Assembly (NCBI RefSeq): GCF_002266465.3
Contig: NZ_CP029427.2
Span: 2,916,501 to 2,980,500, forward strand
Reading direction: 5' to 3'
Length of the DNA: 64,000 bases
DNA from: Bradyrhizobium symbiodeficiens
Lineage (GTDB): Bacteria; Pseudomonadota; Alphaproteobacteria; Rhizobiales; Xanthobacteraceae
Shown here: positions 34,666-43,504 of the stretch, one piece after another
Layout: every line of letters starts with the position of its first letter
How positions within the stretch are numbered: position 1 is the stretch's first letter
Notes under the pieces: model-generated
Database searches by the model: none
Told to the model about the DNA's origin: nothing
Seen by the model: the letters and a program-made list of their open reading frames with translations, nothing else
Position numbers and translations under genes: made by a program

Positions 34666-35481
34666 TCAGTTGGTCAGCCGCCGCGACAGGCCGGTGACAC
34701 GCTCCATCACTGCGACCATCGCCACGGTCGCGATGATCAGGACGCCCGACAGGGCGGCGATGGTGACGTCGAGCTTGCCTTCGAGATCCTGCCACATCCG
34801 GATCGGCAGCATGTCCGTGGCGGCGTCGCGCAGGAACAGCGAGACGGGTACGTTGTCGAACGACGACATGAAGGCGATGAAGGCCCCGGCAATGATGCCG
34901 GGCCGGATCAGCGGCAGCACGATGCGCCGGAACGTGTAGAGGCGGCTCGCGCCGAGCACCGCGGAGCTTTCGAGCAGGGTCGGCTCCAGCTGGGCAAGGG
35001 CAGCGACCGTGTTGCGCACGACATAGGGCACGCAGACCACGGTGTGGCCGATCACCAGCGTCAACGGCGACACCGGCAGGCCAACCAGCGAAAACAGCAT
35101 CAGAGCAGCCAGACCGAAAGCCAGCGCAGGCAGGACCAGCGGCGACATGAAGAGGGAATCGAGCAGCCGCGCCGACAGCGCCTGCGACCGCGAGATCGCA
35201 AGCGCGGCGGCGACACCGAGCACGACGGACAGGCCCGTCGCCCACAGCGCGACGATCAGGCTGTTCTTCGCCGCAAAGTGCAGCTGCCAGGCGTCCCAGA
35301 GCTCGGCGTACCAGCGCAGCGAATATCCCGGCGGCGGGAATCTCAGCGAGAAGCCGCTGGTGAAGGAGACGATCAGGACGACGAGCGACGGCGCGATGAT
35401 CAGGATCAGCGCGATGATCGCGACCAATGTCATCACCAATTCGAAGCTGAACGCCTCGAGGGTGCGCTTGCGGCCAGCCAT
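34666..35481 (-). CDS. ABC transporter permease (PotC type)
   Basis: A 271-residue inner-membrane permease with six hydrophobic segments and coupling loop LLESSAVLGASRLYTFRRIVLPL. The start at 35481 has GGAGG at good distance and overlaps the previous permease stop as TGATG. Its frame is open far upstream, but that part is antisense to or out of frame with other genes. It belongs to a four-gene polyamine-type importer with the genes at 35481, 36360 and 37436. Confidence 0.92.
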   Translation of the reverse strand: MAGRKRTLEAFSFELVMTLVAIIALILIIAPSLVVLIVSFTSGFSLRFPPPGYSLRWYAELWDAWQLHFAAKNSLIVALWATGLSVVLGVAAALAISRSQALSARLLDSLFMSPLVLPALAFGLAALMLFSLVGLPVSPLTLVIGHTVVCVPYVVRNTVAALAQLEPTLLESSAVLGASRLYTFRRIVLPLIRPGIIAGAFIAFMSSFDNVPVSLFLRDAATDMLPIRMWQDLEGKLDVTIAALSGVLIIATVAMVAVMERVTGLSRRLTN

Positions 35482-36344
35482 CAGGCGCCTCCATAGCCGC
35501 GCGACAGGCGGCCGAGCGTGGTGAAGACGGACACGACCGCGAGCACGGCCAGCAGGAAGATGATCGAGATCGCCGACGCGAACGGCCAGTTCTGCAAGGT
35601 CGAGGCCTGCTGGTAGAGATACATCGGCATGAACAGCATCTGTCCGCCACCGACCAGCGATTGGGTGATGAAGGCCGTGATGGCGGCGGCATAGGTCAAC
35701 GTGCAGCCGGCAATCACGCCGGGCAGCGACAGCGGCAGCACGACGCGGAAGAAGGTGCGCCAGCTTCCGGCGCCGAGCGAGCAGGAGGCATCGTCGAGAT
35801 TGGGATCGATGCGGCCGAGCGCGGTGATCAGCGGCAGCGTCATCAGCGGCATCTGCACCTGAGCCAGGGCGATCACGACGCCGAACTGGGTGTAGAGCAG
35901 CTTCAGGGGCGTATCGATGATCCCCAGGGATTGCAGCGTCGCGTTGATGATGCCCTGGCGGCCCAGGATGACGATCCAGGCGAAGGTGCGCACCACCACG
36001 CTGGTCAAAAGCGGCAGCAGTACGATCAGGATGATGATGGTCTGAACCTTGGGCCCGACCCGCTGGTAGAGCCAGGCGATGGGAAAGCCGAGCACGAGAC
36101 ACACGGCCGTCACCTCGGCCCCCAGCAGCAGCGTCGAGCCGAGTACGCTGAGGCTGAAGGGGTCGGTGAGGAAGTGCAGGTACTGGCCGAGCCCCCAATG
36201 GAGCCCGGCTGTGTCGTTGTGCAGCGAAAGCCAGAGCAGCTGCAGCAGGGGCGCGACGAAGAACAGCAGGAAGAACAGCGCCAGCGGCGCCGCCAATCCC
36301 ATTCCATAGGACGTGACGTCCCGTGATGCCGGTGCAGCGCCCAT
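35481..36344 (-). CDS. ABC transporter permease (PotB type)
   Basis: A 287-residue permease with six hydrophobic segments and coupling loop LDDASCSLGAGSWRTFFRVVLPLSLP, where the canonical EAA is replaced by DDASC. It lies 15 bases after the binding-protein stop and overlaps the next permease by one base. Confidence 0.92.
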   Translation of the reverse strand: MGAAPASRDVTSYGMGLAAPLALFFLLFFVAPLLQLLWLSLHNDTAGLHWGLGQYLHFLTDPFSLSVLGSTLLLGAEVTAVCLVLGFPIAWLYQRVGPKVQTIIILIVLLPLLTSVVVRTFAWIVILGRQGIINATLQSLGIIDTPLKLLYTQFGVVIALAQVQMPLMTLPLITALGRIDPNLDDASCSLGAGSWRTFFRVVLPLSLPGVIAGCTLTYAAAITAFITQSLVGGGQMLFMPMYLYQQASTLQNWPFASAISIIFLLAVLAVVSVFTTLGRLSRGYGGA

Positions 36345-36359
36345 CGTCAGGTCCTCGCG

Positions 36360-37406
36360 CTAGATCTTGATCTCGCGGTTGAAGCGCTCGATCCACGCCG
36401 AGCGCTGCTCGTTGATCTTCTTCCAGTCCTGGAACACGAACTTCTTCTTCAGCTCGGCGGTGTCCTTGGCGAGCACGCGCGCGATCTCGCCGCCCATCGT
36501 CACCTTGGAATTGGTGGGCACGATCAGATAAGGCGGGTTCATCAGCGTGGTCTGGACTTCCGGTGTCAGCGCCGCCTCGATCAGCTTGAAGGCAAGCTCG
36601 CGGTTCGGCGAGTTCTTGACGATGTGGATCGTGGTCTTGAAGGCGATGGCGCCTTCCTTCGGCGCAACGAACTCGACCGGCACGCCGCGCGCTTTCAGGA
36701 TCTGGATGGCGTTGAAATTGCCGGGCGAGATGTCGATTTGGCCCTGCTGGAATAGGGTCGCGAGCGCGCCGGGATTGGCGGCCACCGCGGCGAGATTGGG
36801 CTTGAGTTCCTCCAGCGCCTTGAAGGCGGGATCGATATTGGCTTCCGAGCCGCCGCGCATCTTGGCGATCTCGACCAGCCAGCCGGTGCCGAGCGTCGAG
36901 TTGAGGTTGGTGATGCCGACCCGGCCCTTGAACTCGGGCTTCCAGAGATCGGCCCACGAGGTCGGCGGCGTCTTGACGGCTTCCGGGTTGTAGGTGAGGC
37001 CGACGACCTGGAAGAACGGAGCCGGTCCCATCGGCTCCTGCGCCTCGGCGATCAGGTCCTTGTAATAGGCGCTCTTCTCGACCGGATAGGGCTCGACCAG
37101 GTCCTGACCGATCGCGACGAGGGCAGGGCCGGGATCGTGCAGCATGACGTCGATCGGCGGATTGGCTTTTGCTGCATTCACCTTCGCGATCTGGTCGACC
37201 GAGAGCATGGGATCGAGCACTATGGCGGCGTCGGCGTTTGCCTTGCGGAAGGCGGGCACCAGCACGGCCTTGTGCGCTTCTTCCCAGCTTCCGGTGAAGG
37301 TCGCAAACACCAGCGGGCGTGCCTGCGCGAAGCTCAGTCCGGGAAACGCCTTCATGGCTCCGAGCGTGAGGGCGGTCGTCATCAGGCTGCGGCGATTGAG
37401 GATCAT
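36360..37406 (-). CDS. ABC substrate-binding protein (polyamine type, probable Tat signal)
   Basis: A 348-residue solute-binding protein beginning with NRRSLMTTALTLGA, a twin-arginine-like signal with a cleavage region near LSFAQA. The mature domain resembles PotD/PotF: VDQIAKVNAAKANPPIDVMLHDPG, a WADLWKPEFKGRVGITNL motif and a typical NSPNRELAFKLIEA segment. It lies 29 bases after the ATPase gene and delivers ligand to the two permeases below. The ligand is probably the amide handled by the divergent amidase. Confidence 0.92.
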   Translation of the reverse strand: MILNRRSLMTTALTLGAMKAFPGLSFAQARPLVFATFTGSWEEAHKAVLVPAFRKANADAAIVLDPMLSVDQIAKVNAAKANPPIDVMLHDPGPALVAIGQDLVEPYPVEKSAYYKDLIAEAQEPMGPAPFFQVVGLTYNPEAVKTPPTSWADLWKPEFKGRVGITNLNSTLGTGWLVEIAKMRGGSEANIDPAFKALEELKPNLAAVAANPGALATLFQQGQIDISPGNFNAIQILKARGVPVEFVAPKEGAIAFKTTIHIVKNSPNRELAFKLIEAALTPEVQTTLMNPPYLIVPTNSKVTMGGEIARVLAKDTAELKKKFVFQDWKKINEQRSAWIERFNREIKI

Positions 37407-37435
37407 GTCGAACTCCGTGTGGACAATGACAGGAA

Positions 37436-38530
37436 TTAAAGCGTTGCGGGGAATGCGTTGGCGAGCGAAGGGGCGAGTGGTGCGAGGCGCACGGCGGCGC
37501 CGCTCTCCAGCGCGCGCGCCTCGCCGATGCGCGCCTGGGAGATCTTGACGCCGGAGCCGTCGGCCGTCGTGACCTCGTGCACGACGGTCGCGCCCAGCGG
37601 CAGCGACATGCCGACCACGCCGGCAAAGCCGGTCTCGTCGCCGACGAATTGCAGATGCTCGGGTCGGATGCACACGGTGACGCGGCCCCCCTCGGTGAGG
37701 GCGCCGGCGGCGGGCCGCGCGATGATCTCCGCGCCGGCATCGAGGCGGATCTTGGCGGCAGTTCGGTCCGCCGAGACGACCACGCCGGGCATGCGATTGC
37801 TGGAGCCGACAAAGGTGTTCACGAACAGCGTCTGCGGCCGGTCGTAGACGTCCGACGGCGTGCCGAACTGCTCGAGCTTGCCTTGACTCAGCACGGCGAC
37901 GCGGTCGGCCATCGACAGCGCCTCTTCTTGGTCGTGCGTCACGATCAGCGTGGTGATGCCGGAGACACGCTGCAGCCGCTTGACCTCGATCTGCATGTCG
38001 AGGCGCAGATTCTTGTCCAGCGCGGCAAAGGGCTCGTCGAGCAGCAGGATCGAAGGCTTGATCGCGAGCGCGCGAGCAAGCGCGACGCGCTGTTGCTGGC
38101 CGCCGGAAAGCTGCCTCGGCAGGCGTTCGGCCATGGTCGGTAATTGCACCAGTTCCAGAAGACGCTGCGACTCGCGCTGGCGCGTTGCCTTGTCGATGCC
38201 GCGGGCGGCGAGCCCGTAGGCCACGTTCTCGCTGATGGAGAGATGCGGGAATAGCGCATAGTTCTGGAACACGATACCGACCGCGCGGCGGTTCGGCGGC
38301 AGCGTGTCGACGATGTCGTCGCCGATAATGATCCGCCCCTGGGTCTGCGCGATGAAGCCCGCGATGATGCGTAACAAGGTCGTCTTGCCGCAGCCGGACG
38401 GGCCGAGCAGGGCGATGATCTCGCCGCCCTTGATGTCGAGATTGATGTTCTCGACCGCGAGCGCGCCGCTCGGGTAGCGGTGGGTGACGGCGTCGACGAC
38501 GAGCGATCGTCCGCCTTGCGCTTCAGCCAT
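37436..38530 (-). CDS. ABC transporter ATP-binding protein (PotA type)
   Basis: A 364-residue ATPase with Walker A GPSGCGKTT, signature LSGGQQQRVALARALA, Walker B LLLDEPFAALDKNLR, switch VTHDQEEA and a TOBE domain with CIRPEHLQF. It is the first gene of the leftward operon and is divergent from the third amidase across an 88-base gap that must hold both promoters. Confidence 0.93.
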   Translation of the reverse strand: MAEAQGGRSLVVDAVTHRYPSGALAVENINLDIKGGEIIALLGPSGCGKTTLLRIIAGFIAQTQGRIIIGDDIVDTLPPNRRAVGIVFQNYALFPHLSISENVAYGLAARGIDKATRQRESQRLLELVQLPTMAERLPRQLSGGQQQRVALARALAIKPSILLLDEPFAALDKNLRLDMQIEVKRLQRVSGITTLIVTHDQEEALSMADRVAVLSQGKLEQFGTPSDVYDRPQTLFVNTFVGSSNRMPGVVVSADRTAAKIRLDAGAEIIARPAAGALTEGGRVTVCIRPEHLQFVGDETGFAGVVGMSLPLGATVVHEVTTADGSGVKISQARIGEARALESGAAVRLAPLAPSLANAFPATL

Positions 38531-38618
38531 GATGTTGCCTCCCGTTGCCCCAGAGGAGAAAGCAAGTCTCGTGCCCGGCGCGGTCGCTTTTTGCGGCGCG
38601 TTTTGGCATTGTAGTCCG

Positions 38619-40010
38619 ATGACCTCGGATCAATCGATTTGCGACCTCACCGCCACAACCCTCGCGCGCGCCATTGCCAAGGGCGAGCTGTCCTCGCGTG
38701 ACGCCGTCGAGGCGCATCTGGCGCGGATTGCACTCGTGGACGTGCAATTGGCGGCGTTCGTGACCGTTGATGCGGAGGGTGCCCGCCGTGCGGCGGACAT
38801 CTGCGACGCGGCGGCTGCGCCGAGCGGTCCACTGCATGGGGTGCCCGTCGCGATCAAGGACCTCACCGACACCGCGGGGCTTGCGACCACCTACGGATCG
38901 GTGCTGTTTCGCGATCACGTGCCGGCCGAGGACGATCTCGTGGTCGCGCGGCTGCGGCGCGCCGGTGGGATCATCCTGGGGAAGACCAACACGCCCGAGT
39001 TCGGCTTCGGCGCTGTCTGCACCAATAAATTGTGCGGGCCGACGCGCAATCCGTTCGATCCAGCGCTGACCTCCGGCGGATCGTCCGGCGGCTCCGCCGC
39101 AGCGGTGGCGGCCGGCATGGTGCCGGTCGCGCACGGCACCGATTTCGGTGGCTCGGTGCGCACCCCCGCAAGCTTCTGCGACGTGGCCTCGATCCGGCCG
39201 ACGCCTGGCCGTATCCCGTCGCCGCGCCGGCCGCTCGGTTGGGACATGCTGGCCAGCCACGGCTTTCTTGCTCGCGGCGTCGATGATCTCGAACTGGCGC
39301 TGTCGGTCTGCGCTGGCGCCGATGCGCAGGACCCGCTCTCGACCGGTGTCGTCACTGACCATCGTCCCCTGGTTGGACGTTCCCGGATCGCAGTCACGCC
39401 TGATTTCGGTGTTGCGCCGGTTTCGCGCGATGTCCGCGTTCGTTTTGCCGATGCTTGCGAAGCGCTCGCGCGTGTCGCCGAAATCGTCTCGTCTTCGCCG
39501 GATTGCGGTGGCGCGATCGAGACCTTCCGCACTCTTCGTGCCGCGCACATCGCCAACAGCTATGGCGAGTTGCTCAGAACGCGCCGCGGCGAGCTCACGC
39601 CCACCGTGATCTGGAATATCGAGGCGGGCGCCAAGCTCTCGGCGGAGGATTACCTCAACGCCGAGCGGCGGCGCACCGCGATCTACCGCAGCTTTCGCGA
39701 GTTGTTCGCGCGTGCCGATTTCCTGGTAGCGCCGGCGGCGTCGGTATTCCCCTGGCCGAACGAGATCAGTGACGTCACCGCGATCGACGGCGCAGCCCTG
39801 GAAACGCCGATCGACTATCTCGCCGTCACCTTCATCGTGTCGCTGGTCGGCTGTCCGGTCCTGACCTTGCCGGTGCGGCGAGGGGAAAATCAGCTGCCCT
39901 TCGGCATCCAGATCATCGCCCCACCGGGCTGCGAATCCCGCCTGTTTGCTTTTGGCCGTGCCATCGAAAACGAATTGGGCTTTTCGCATCGTCGGCCGAA
40001 GCTCCCCTAG
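38619..40010 (+). CDS. Amidase-signature family amidase
   Basis: A 463-residue amidase with the triad Lys80 (VAIKDL), Ser155 (GGSSGG) and Ser179 (TDFGGSVR). The start MTSDQS fits the family, although no clear ribosome-binding site precedes it; in-frame ATGs from about 38529 are possible. It is divergent from the polyamine-type importer and its stop overlaps the convergent racemase-like gene, both using the tetramer CTAG. It probably hydrolyses an amide brought in by that importer. Confidence 0.9.
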   Translation: MTSDQSICDLTATTLARAIAKGELSSRDAVEAHLARIALVDVQLAAFVTVDAEGARRAADICDAAAAPSGPLHGVPVAIKDLTDTAGLATTYGSVLFRDHVPAEDDLVVARLRRAGGIILGKTNTPEFGFGAVCTNKLCGPTRNPFDPALTSGGSSGGSAAAVAAGMVPVAHGTDFGGSVRTPASFCDVASIRPTPGRIPSPRRPLGWDMLASHGFLARGVDDLELALSVCAGADAQDPLSTGVVTDHRPLVGRSRIAVTPDFGVAPVSRDVRVRFADACEALARVAEIVSSSPDCGGAIETFRTLRAAHIANSYGELLRTRRGELTPTVIWNIEAGAKLSAEDYLNAERRRTAIYRSFRELFARADFLVAPAASVFPWPNEISDVTAIDGAALETPIDYLAVTFIVSLVGCPVLTLPVRRGENQLPFGIQIIAPPGCESRLFAFGRAIENELGFSHRRPKLP

Positions 40011-40756
40011 CTGTCGCGATGCTCGAGCCGGGCGGCGAGCGCGCCGGCAAGACCGATGGTGGGTTTGGCAGCGGGCCGGCGGTACGTGCCCGCGGTGGCC
40101 TTGCGCAGGCGCAACGCGACCAGTGCCTCGGCCTGCTTCACGGCGGCGACGACCTGGTCGACGACGGGAACGGGGATCCGGTCGGCGACGCGCTCGGCAA
40201 GACCCGAGAGCGGCGCACCTGCAAAGATCAGCACATCGGCCTCATCCTCGACGATGGCGCGCTGTGCGAGTTCGACCAGAAGGTCCTCCTTCTCGGTGCC
40301 GACCTCGGAGATCGCTTGAAACGGCGTGTCGAGCATGCGGATGCCCGCGCAGCGCTCGCGCAGCCCGTGGTCGCGGACGCATTCCTCGTACCAGGGCCCC
40401 AGCGCCTGCGCGAAAGTGACGATGGCAAAGCGCCGTCCGGCCATGCAGGCTGTCAGCATCGCGGCTTCCGCAAGGCCGATCACGGGAATATCGAAGGTCT
40501 CGCGTGCGGCGAACAGGCCGGGATCGCCGAAGGCGGCGATGATGGCCGCGTCGACTTTCGTGTGCTGCTCGGCCAGCATCTCCAGCGCGATCGCGCCGCC
40601 GATCTGCGCCTCGGTGCGCGTCGCGATATAGGGCACGCCGCGCGTCGCGGTGCAGGGGACGATCTCGGTGCCGGGCGCGGCGGCGCGCTGGGCGACATCC
40701 GTCATCAACTGGGTGACCCCCGCGCTGGTATTGGGGTTGAGCAGCAGCAGCTTCAT
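40007..40756 (-). CDS. Asp/Glu/hydantoin racemase family protein lacking catalytic cysteines
   Basis: A 249-residue member of the hydantoin/allantoin racemase family, recognisable by NPNTS at the N-terminus, the DPGL loop and the LDTPFQAI region. In active racemases two cysteines act as acid and base. Here the first position reads AAFGDPGL instead of the usual ACF-DPGL, and the second reads FAGAPLSG instead of GCAGM. Both cysteines are alanine. It therefore cannot racemise by the standard two-cysteine mechanism and may bind or transform a hydantoin-like ligand in another way. It lies two bases after the GntR gene, on the same strand. Confidence 0.82.
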   Translation of the reverse strand: MKLLLLNPNTSAGVTQLMTDVAQRAAAPGTEIVPCTATRGVPYIATRTEAQIGGAIALEMLAEQHTKVDAAIIAAFGDPGLFAARETFDIPVIGLAEAAMLTACMAGRRFAIVTFAQALGPWYEECVRDHGLRERCAGIRMLDTPFQAISEVGTEKEDLLVELAQRAIVEDEADVLIFAGAPLSGLAERVADRIPVPVVDQVVAAVKQAEALVALRLRKATAGTYRRPAAKPTIGLAGALAARLEHRDS

Positions 40757-40758
40757 GG

Positions 40759-41466
40759 TCACGCCGCCGTCAGCTTGGGTTTGGGAGCGAGCGTCTCGAG
40801 CAGCGCGGTGCCGGTCTGCCGGACATGGGCGCCGAGCAGGCGCCCTGCGGCTTCGCTGTCGCGCGCTTCGAGGGCGGCGAGGATGCCGGCGTGCTCGTCG
40901 ACCGAATTGCTCCAACGCTTGTCGGCACCCAGCGCCAGATAGCGTGCGCGCTCGGCGCGGGAGATCAGCGTCTCGTGCGCTTCGCGCAGCGGCGTGTTGC
41001 GCGCCATCCGGACGATGGTGTTGTGGATTTCGCCGTTGATGGCGAAGTAATCGTCGAGCTTGCCGTTGCGATGATGACCCTCCATCCGGGTCTGCAGCGT
41101 GCGCAGGCGGGCGAGGTCACGTTCGGTGGCGCGCTCGGCGGCGAACTCGGCGGCCAGACGTTCGATCCCGGCGAGCGCTTCGAAAAGCTCCGAGATGCCG
41201 GCGACTGCGATGTCGGCGATGCGCGGACTGCGGTTGGGGCGAAGCTCGATCAACCCTTCGGCCGCGAGCACCTTCATCGCCTCACGAAGGGGAGTACGCG
41301 ACACGCCCAGCTCCTTCGATAGCCTGGTCTCCTGGGTCTGCGATCCCGGCGCCAGCTCGCCGCGAATGATCATCGTCCGCATCCGCGCGGCGGCGCGCTC
41401 ATGCAGGCCCATCCTCTTGAGTTTGGGCGATTTTCGGCCCTTCGGGGTTTCCGACTTCTGCTGCAC
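40759..41466 (-). CDS. GntR family transcriptional regulator (FadR/FCD subfamily)
   Basis: A 235-residue regulator. A lysine-rich start is followed by a winged helix (residues about 22-85, GSQTQETRLSKELGVSRTPLREAMKVLAAEGLIEL) and an all-helical FCD effector domain with conserved histidines (EIHNTIVRMA, DEHAGILAAL). It is divergent from the nitrate-type ABC operon at 41665 and upstream of the racemase-like gene, so it most likely controls both in response to a ureide or organic acid. Confidence 0.91.
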   Translation of the reverse strand: MQQKSETPKGRKSPKLKRMGLHERAAARMRTMIIRGELAPGSQTQETRLSKELGVSRTPLREAMKVLAAEGLIELRPNRSPRIADIAVAGISELFEALAGIERLAAEFAAERATERDLARLRTLQTRMEGHHRNGKLDDYFAINGEIHNTIVRMARNTPLREAHETLISRAERARYLALGADKRWSNSVDEHAGILAALEARDSEAAGRLLGAHVRQTGTALLETLAPKPKLTAA

Positions 41467-41567
41467 GCGCGCCTCGTTGCTTCAGTTCATCCTAGCCGTT
41501 TCCGGCCGCTTGGCGTGCCCAAAATACCGTCGCATGTCGCTGAAAACAATGGCATAGCGCGCAAATT

Positions 41568-41580
41568 GTATGCAGCATGC
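41568..41580. promoter_or_regulatory. Possible GntR operator
   Basis: GTATGC-A-GCATGC, an inverted repeat with one mismatch, set in TTGTATGCAGCATGCAGAA. It lies in the 198-base divergent gap between the GntR gene and the ABC operon. FCD-type regulators favour TTGTATACAA-like sites, which this resembles. Confidence 0.45.
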
Positions 41581-41664
41581 AGAATCACCGTTGCACTACC
41601 GCGAAGGCCGACCGATGATCTCCCGAGACGCGCGAGGTCTCGCGCCTTCGAAACGGAGTGAGCG

Positions 41665-42669
41665 ATGCGGACGAGTTTGCGACTGGGCCTCGTGGTGATG
41701 GTAGCGATGTTCGGCGGGGGCGACCTCGCCATTGCGCAGACCGCGAAGATCAAGCTCGGCTACGCCAAATGCGCGCACTGCCTGCCGATGTCGCTGATCC
41801 CGGGTATGGCGAAGGGCGTCGAGGTCGAGGCCACCGGCTTCAACTCGGGCAACGATGTGCTCACCGCACTGATCTCCAAGAGTATCGACGTCGCGCAAGT
41901 CACCTACCTCCATTACGTCACCGCGCTCGACAAGGGCTTTGACGTCGTCGCCGTGTCCGGCCAGATCAACGGCGGCTCGGAATGTCTCTCCTCCACGAAG
42001 CTGAACCTGCCGCCTGATGATTGGACCGCGTTCAAGGCCATCGTTGCCAAGGGCAAGAGCGACGGTCAGTTGCTGAAGGTCGCGGCCTCCCGCGGCAATG
42101 CGCAGGACATCCACATGCGCGGCGCATTCCTCAAGCAGGGCGTCGATCCCAACAAGGACGTCCAGTTCATCAACATCCCCAATCCGTCCGACCATCTCGC
42201 GGCCTTGCAGCGCGGCGAGGTCGACATGATCTGCTCGGTCGAGCCGTTCGCCTCGCAGATCCGGCTTGCCGGCGCCGGCAAGCACTTCGTGCTGCCGTAC
42301 GACCAGGCCGCGGGCAATCTGACGAACTTGATCGTCACCCGTTCCGACGTGATCGCGAGCCAGCGCGCCGGCGTTCAGGGCGTCGTCAGCGCCGTGGTCG
42401 AGCTCGACAACAAGCTGATCGCCGACAAGGCGCCGTGGATCGACGTCATCAACAAGCTCACCGGCCTCGACAAGAATGTAGCAACCGAGGCGCTGAAAAA
42501 TGCCTCGCCCGATCCCGCGCTCCACCGGTCGCAGACGCTCGCGATCGCCGCGATGATGCGTGATCTCAAATACATCTCCAAGGACGTCTCCGCGGAAGCG
42601 GAGAAGAACATGGACTATTCGTTCCTGGGGCAGGCCACGGGAAAGGCCAAGAATGACCTCGGTTACTGA
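41665..42669 (+). CDS. ABC substrate-binding protein (nitrate/sulfonate/taurine type)
   Basis: A 334-residue SsuA/TauA-like binding protein. A signal peptide ends near residue 24-27 (GDLAIAQ). The mature part has IKLGYAKCAHCLPMSL, with CAHC close to the ligand site, then VEATGFNSGNDVLTALISKSIDVAQVTYLHYVTA and the phrase ANLTNLIVTRSDV-like in the second lobe. ACGGAG before the ATG serves as ribosome-binding site. The gene heads an operon ending in hydantoinase, so the ligand is likely a hydantoin, pyrimidine or ureide. Confidence 0.9.
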   Translation: MRTSLRLGLVVMVAMFGGGDLAIAQTAKIKLGYAKCAHCLPMSLIPGMAKGVEVEATGFNSGNDVLTALISKSIDVAQVTYLHYVTALDKGFDVVAVSGQINGGSECLSSTKLNLPPDDWTAFKAIVAKGKSDGQLLKVAASRGNAQDIHMRGAFLKQGVDPNKDVQFINIPNPSDHLAALQRGEVDMICSVEPFASQIRLAGAGKHFVLPYDQAAGNLTNLIVTRSDVIASQRAGVQGVVSAVVELDNKLIADKAPWIDVINKLTGLDKNVATEALKNASPDPALHRSQTLAIAAMMRDLKYISKDVSAEAEKNMDYSFLGQATGKAKNDLGY

Positions 42670-43504
42670 CGTCTCGCCCGCGAGGCCAGCCTTTCGGCTG
42701 ACGCGGGTGTTCCAAGGGCTCGAACGCCTCATTGTCCCTGCGCTGCTGATCGCGGGCTGGGAGGCTTTTGCCCGCAGCGGCGTGCTTCCGCCCGCGCTCC
42801 TGCCGGCGCCGAGCGCGGTGCTGCATGCGCTCGGCGACTGGGTGTTCGGCTTCGACGAGACCACGCAGACCTATTCCGGTCACTGGCTGCGCGATGCGCT
42901 CGCCAGCGCTTTGCGCGTGTTCGGCGGCTTCGCGTTGGCAAGCCTGCTCGGCATCCTCGCGGGCGTCGCGATCGGCTGGTCGCGCCTGTTCGAGAAGACG
43001 CTGGAGCCGACGCTCCAGATGCTGCGGCCGATACCGCCGGTGTCCTGGATTCCGCTGGCGATCATCTGGTTCGGCATCGCCGACAAGCCGGCGATCTTCC
43101 TGGTCTTCCTCGGCGCCTTCTTTCCCGTACTGATGAACAGCATCCACGGCGTGAAGACGGTCGACCACAATCTCGTGCGCGCAGGCGCGATGATGGGCGC
43201 GAACCAGCGGCAGATGCTGACCGATATCGTGCTGCCGGCGGCGCTCCCCTCGATCTTCGCCGGTCTCCGCATCGCGGTCGGCTCGGCATGGATGCTGACG
43301 GTCACGGCCGAAATGGTGGCGGTGAAGAGCGGCCTCGGCTACGTGCTTTGGGATTCATACTATTTCCTGCGCTACGACATCGTAATCGCGGCGATGATCT
43401 CGATCGGGTTGCTCGGCTATCTCTCCGATCTCGGGCTCAAGGCGATCATGGCGCGCGCGTTGCGCTGGCAGCGGACGACCACCGTGCAGGGCAGGGCAGG
43501 CTGA
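42653..43504 (+). CDS. ABC transporter permease (SsuC type)
   Basis: A 283-residue permease with six membrane segments and coupling loop VRAGAMMGANQRQMLTDIVLPAALP. It overlaps the binding-protein gene by 17 bases and the ATPase by one base. The start MTSVTDVSP is the only ATG that gives a normal N-terminus. Confidence 0.92.
   Translation: MTSVTDVSPARPAFRLTRVFQGLERLIVPALLIAGWEAFARSGVLPPALLPAPSAVLHALGDWVFGFDETTQTYSGHWLRDALASALRVFGGFALASLLGILAGVAIGWSRLFEKTLEPTLQMLRPIPPVSWIPLAIIWFGIADKPAIFLVFLGAFFPVLMNSIHGVKTVDHNLVRAGAMMGANQRQMLTDIVLPAALPSIFAGLRIAVGSAWMLTVTAEMVAVKSGLGYVLWDSYYFLRYDIVIAAMISIGLLGYLSDLGLKAIMARALRWQRTTTVQGRAG

Noticed and set aside
34666..37812. A 1048-codon open frame on the minus strand
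   Set aside because: Only its last 271 codons are a real permease. The rest is out of frame with the second permease, binding protein and ATPase genes on the same strand, which have far better family matches.
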